Assembly (NCBI RefSeq): GCF_003385595.1
Contig: NZ_QNUE01000001.1
Location: 186,001-250,000, forward strand
Source: Chryseobacterium flavum
Lineage (GTDB): Bacteria; Bacteroidota; Bacteroidia; Flavobacteriales; Weeksellaceae
Direction: 5' to 3'
DNA: 64,000 nt
Shown piece by piece: positions 62,987 to 64,000 of the stretch. Positions within the stretch are counted from its first letter, which is position 1. Each line of letters begins with the position of its first letter. The translations under genes were made by a program, and so were the position numbers. The notes below the pieces were generated by a model. The model was not told where the DNA came from. It did not search any database and saw only the letters and a program-made list of their open reading frames with translations.

Positions 62987-64000
62987 CTAATATAAAGCCG
63001 ACTTTGAAGAAGATTTCAGGATCTTCTCGCTTCTCTTGAGGCTCTGGAAACTCCTGAATCCGGAAAGATATACCAGTTCTTCATCTTCCGCGTTTTCATA
63101 CTCCGGCAGTTTTTTTAATCTCTCAAACTCTTCCAGCCTGAACCGGTTTATATACATACTGAAATTTAATCCGTATGTTGTATTAATAAAAGAAGACAAG
63201 TATGTCCGGTTGGTCCCGAAAACTGTTATCAGGTCTGTAATTTTCAGATTTGGATCCAGATAAGGCTTTTCCTGAATCATGTATCTGGAAACGGTCTCAT
63301 GATTGAGCATTTCCCTGCTTCCTTTTTCCTGCTCGGCAAGCCTGTCCGCTATAATGTCCTCCGTCAGCAGTATAAAATTTTGCCTGAATATATGATAACA
63401 CAGGATCACATTCAGGAAAAGCAGGAATAAATTAGGAATGATCAATCCTATAAAACGCGTGTAGGCTTCATTATCAATAAAATAGTATAGAAGCGGAAAC
63501 GGGATAACCAGAAACAAAGCTCCAAAAATCTGATAAAGCCATCTCAAAGAAGCCACTTCAAAATTAGAAGAGTATTGTACAATTTCTTTCCTGTACAGAA
63601 TCACTCTTCTTATTGACAAGTATGTATAGATCAGACTTAAAGTTATTCTTATATAGAATCGCGCATAATCAAAAATGACAAATCCTTCATATCCTGTTCC
63701 CCATTGAAACGTTTTATCGTTTGTATTTCTTCTGATTTCTTCAGGCATCAGCATAAACCATATTCCATATGCTGCAGCCAGAGCATAAGGAGCAGCATAG
63801 TGCCAGAGTGTAAATTCCTCGGAAGTCCTGAGCCTTGTCAACTTAAAAACCAAATGGTAGAACATAACAGGAAGCACCAGCATGGAGAGAAAATTAAAGG
63901 GTTTTGTTTGAATAAATGCTTCCTGGTCAAAATTATAAAAGAAAATTGTAGTTATATAGATCATTTCCATTACATACCCCCATATAAGCAATACAATAAC
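62987..64000 (-). CDS. Membrane-anchored AraC-type regulator, 5' end outside window
   Basis: At least 337 residues. The N-terminal part has five or six hydrophobic segments (for example LSMLVLPVMFYHLVFKL and LIIPNLFLLFLNVILCYHIF). The C-terminal about 100 residues form an AraC HTH (LKITDLITVFGTNRTYLSSFINTTYG, FSMYINRFRLEEFERL). The frame stays open past 63991 to the window edge without a clear ATG, so the start is missing. Such regulators respond to envelope or quorum-like signals. The last residues are KSSSKSALY. Confidence 0.8.
   Translation of the reverse strand, partial: VIVLLIWGYVMEMIYITTIFFYNFDQEAFIQTKPFNFLSMLVLPVMFYHLVFKLTRLRTSEEFTLWHYAAPYALAAAYGIWFMLMPEEIRRNTNDKTFQWGTGYEGFVIFDYARFYIRITLSLIYTYLSIRRVILYRKEIVQYSSNFEVASLRWLYQIFGALFLVIPFPLLYYFIDNEAYTRFIGLIIPNLFLLFLNVILCYHIFRQNFILLTEDIIADRLAEQEKGSREMLNHETVSRYMIQEKPYLDPNLKITDLITVFGTNRTYLSSFINTTYGLNFSMYINRFRLEEFERLKKLPEYENAEDEELVYLSGFRSFQSLKRSEKILKSSSKSALY

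Overview
The window comes from a Bacteroidetes genome, most likely a Flavobacteriia relative of Chryseobacterium or Elizabethkingia. The evidence is A+T-rich DNA, promoters of the Bacteroidetes type (-33 TTG, -7 TAnnTTTG), CTnDOT-type conjugation genes, RteC, and a DUF4280/VgrG locus. The genus is an inference; the phylum is well supported.

Positions 1 to about 36,450 are most of an integrative conjugative element (ICE); its left end lies outside the window. From the left it holds a partial rteC, a metabolic and regulatory cargo block (a secreted SMP-30/acetolactate decarboxylase fusion, aldo/keto reductase, alcohol dehydrogenase, NmrA protein, HxlR and AraC regulators), and the mobilisation genes mobC, mobB and mobA, with an inserted hydrolase/AraC pair between mobC and mobB. 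A hairpin-rich candidate oriT follows, then traA, traB and a traD-like gene. Two defence-like modules on the opposite strand split the tra genes. One is a HEPN (TIGR02391-like) protein with an AbiJ-NTD-like/phospholipase D protein; the other is a Gabija-like OLD-TOPRIM ATPase and UvrD-type helicase with an XRE regulator. An 85-bp direct repeat and a duplicated traD 3' end mark this site as a cargo hotspot that has been filled twice. The transfer operon then resumes (traE, F, G, I, J, K, an unrecognised gene, L, M, N, O, Q). The right end has large hairpins, a degenerate receiver-domain protein, ardA and a large serine recombinase whose reading frame runs into a tRNA-Lys gene, which marks the ICE/chromosome junction.

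Positions about 36,450 to 64,000 are chromosome. They begin with two tRNA-Lys(UUU) genes, each with its own promoter and terminator. Then come a MarR regulator and its membrane-protein partner, and a type VI secretion effector locus (VgrG, two accessory proteins, a DUF4280 spike-tip protein with a C-terminal Tox-REase-5-like nuclease, and a probable immunity protein). An EmrAB/TolC-type efflux operon with a divergent AraC regulator follows.

Next is a denitrification and nitric-oxide cluster: an Rrf2 regulator with three clustered cysteines (NsrR-like), a small membrane protein, NirK, a NirV-like protein, SCO1/SenC, cytochrome c, the Ric repair protein and quinol-type NO reductase. A 26-bp inverted repeat (9-8-9) occurs before the Rrf2 gene, before the nir operon and before ric, so a single NO-responsive regulon can be proposed from the sequence. 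The window closes with a large DUF2723 membrane protein, an SDR with an altered catalytic motif, a frameshifted surface-protein pseudogene, an NAD-dependent epimerase and a partial membrane-anchored AraC regulator.
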